From an uncultured Pseudomonadota bacterium (GTDB lineage: Bacteria > Myxococcota_A > UBA9042 > CAIXZC01), in contig CALGBT010000074.1 of NCBI GenBank assembly GCA_937884235.1, positions 1 through 6,159 of the forward strand: DNA of 6,159 nucleotides, given 5' to 3'. Shown here piece after piece: positions 6,002 through 6,159 of this stretch. How positions within the stretch are numbered: position 1 is the stretch's first letter; each line of letters starts with the position of its first letter. The position numbers were made by a program, and so were the translations under genes. A model generated the notes under the pieces. The model ran no database searches. It saw nothing but the letters and a program-made list of their open reading frames with translations, and had not been told where the DNA came from.

Positions 6002-6159
6002 ACCAGAAATCAAAAGAAGGGGCGTGTTGGCCTGAAAAGCATTGGCGATACCGGTCAGCGCATTGGTGAATCCCGGTCCGGCTGTGACCATGGCGATACC
6101 TGGTTTGCGGTTGAGTCGACCATAAGCTTCGGCCATGAACACTGCAGCCTGCTCGTGCC
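6002..6159 (-). CDS. Thiamine-diphosphate enzyme, acetolactate synthase superfamily, internal fragment
   Basis: Read on the minus strand from the window edge, the bases encode HEQAAVFMAEAYGR, then KPGIAMVTAGPGFTNALTG, IANAFQ and TPLLLISG. This is the N-terminal (PYR) domain of acetolactate synthase-like ThDP enzymes: the Glu of HEQ corresponds to the glutamate that activates the cofactor, and GPGFTNALTGIANA is the conserved turn and helix after it. Only about 52 residues of an expected 550 or so are present. The gene starts beyond the right edge and is cut at about 6002; the next codons read CVGVVCPVF, which does not look like the family. The minus-strand frame runs on to 5924 by chance. It could be a biosynthetic acetolactate synthase, or a relative such as oxalyl-CoA decarboxylase or another family member; the fragment cannot separate these. 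It has no evident functional tie to the electron-transfer operon. Confidence 0.85.

Noticed and set aside
1..6159. CRISPR array, tRNA or rRNA genes, insertion sequences
   Set aside because: No regularly spaced repeats, no tRNA-like or rRNA segments and no transposase motifs or terminal repeats were seen. The coding density leaves no room for them.

Overview
This window is the interior of a tightly packed, rightward-reading operon for a membrane-linked electron-transfer system. It runs into an abrupt junction about 150 bases from the right edge. The organism looks like a GC-rich bacterium with strong Shine-Dalgarno sites and frequent GTG starts. The second half of a WPQFRGP-type start to the propeller protein, and the pairing of polyferredoxins with a NosR/NapH-like protein, suggest the Planctomycetota or a neighbouring phylum (PVC group). 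This is inferred from motif memory, not from a search.

Layout. Positions 1-465 hold the 3' part of a soluble polyferredoxin with several [4Fe-4S] motifs, interrupted by one in-frame TAG at 370-372. Positions 450-1733 encode a seven-helix NosR/NapH-like membrane ferredoxin. Positions 1730-3418 encode a membrane-anchored PQQ-like beta-propeller of about eight blades. Positions 3415-5706 encode a 763-residue flavoprotein that fuses a NuoE/HydC-type domain, a second thioredoxin-like ferredoxin domain, NuoF/HydB and a C-terminal 2x[4Fe-4S] ferredoxin. Positions 5696 to about 6001 encode the N-terminal [2Fe-2S] domain of a NuoG/HydA/HoxU-type protein. All consecutive genes overlap, by 16, 4, 4 and 11 bases, so no intergenic promoter or terminator is visible and translational coupling is likely.

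How the genes may work together (inference). The fused flavoprotein would exchange electrons with NAD(H) through FMN and Fe-S clusters. The partner 2Fe-2S protein would link it to a catalytic subunit, possibly a hydrogenase, that is cut off here. The polyferredoxin and the NosR-like protein would carry electrons to or across the membrane. The propeller domain, predicted to lie outside the cytoplasmic membrane, may be a scaffold or partner-binding part of the complex.

Right end. From about 6002 to the edge the minus strand encodes an unmistakable fragment of a thiamine-diphosphate enzyme of the acetolactate synthase superfamily. It reads toward the operon. Both this gene and the 2Fe-2S gene are broken at the same point, which is the signature of a chimeric join or a rearrangement. 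The most notable oddities are this junction, the amber codon inside a cluster motif, and a cysteine-to-glycine change in the NuoF cluster motif.
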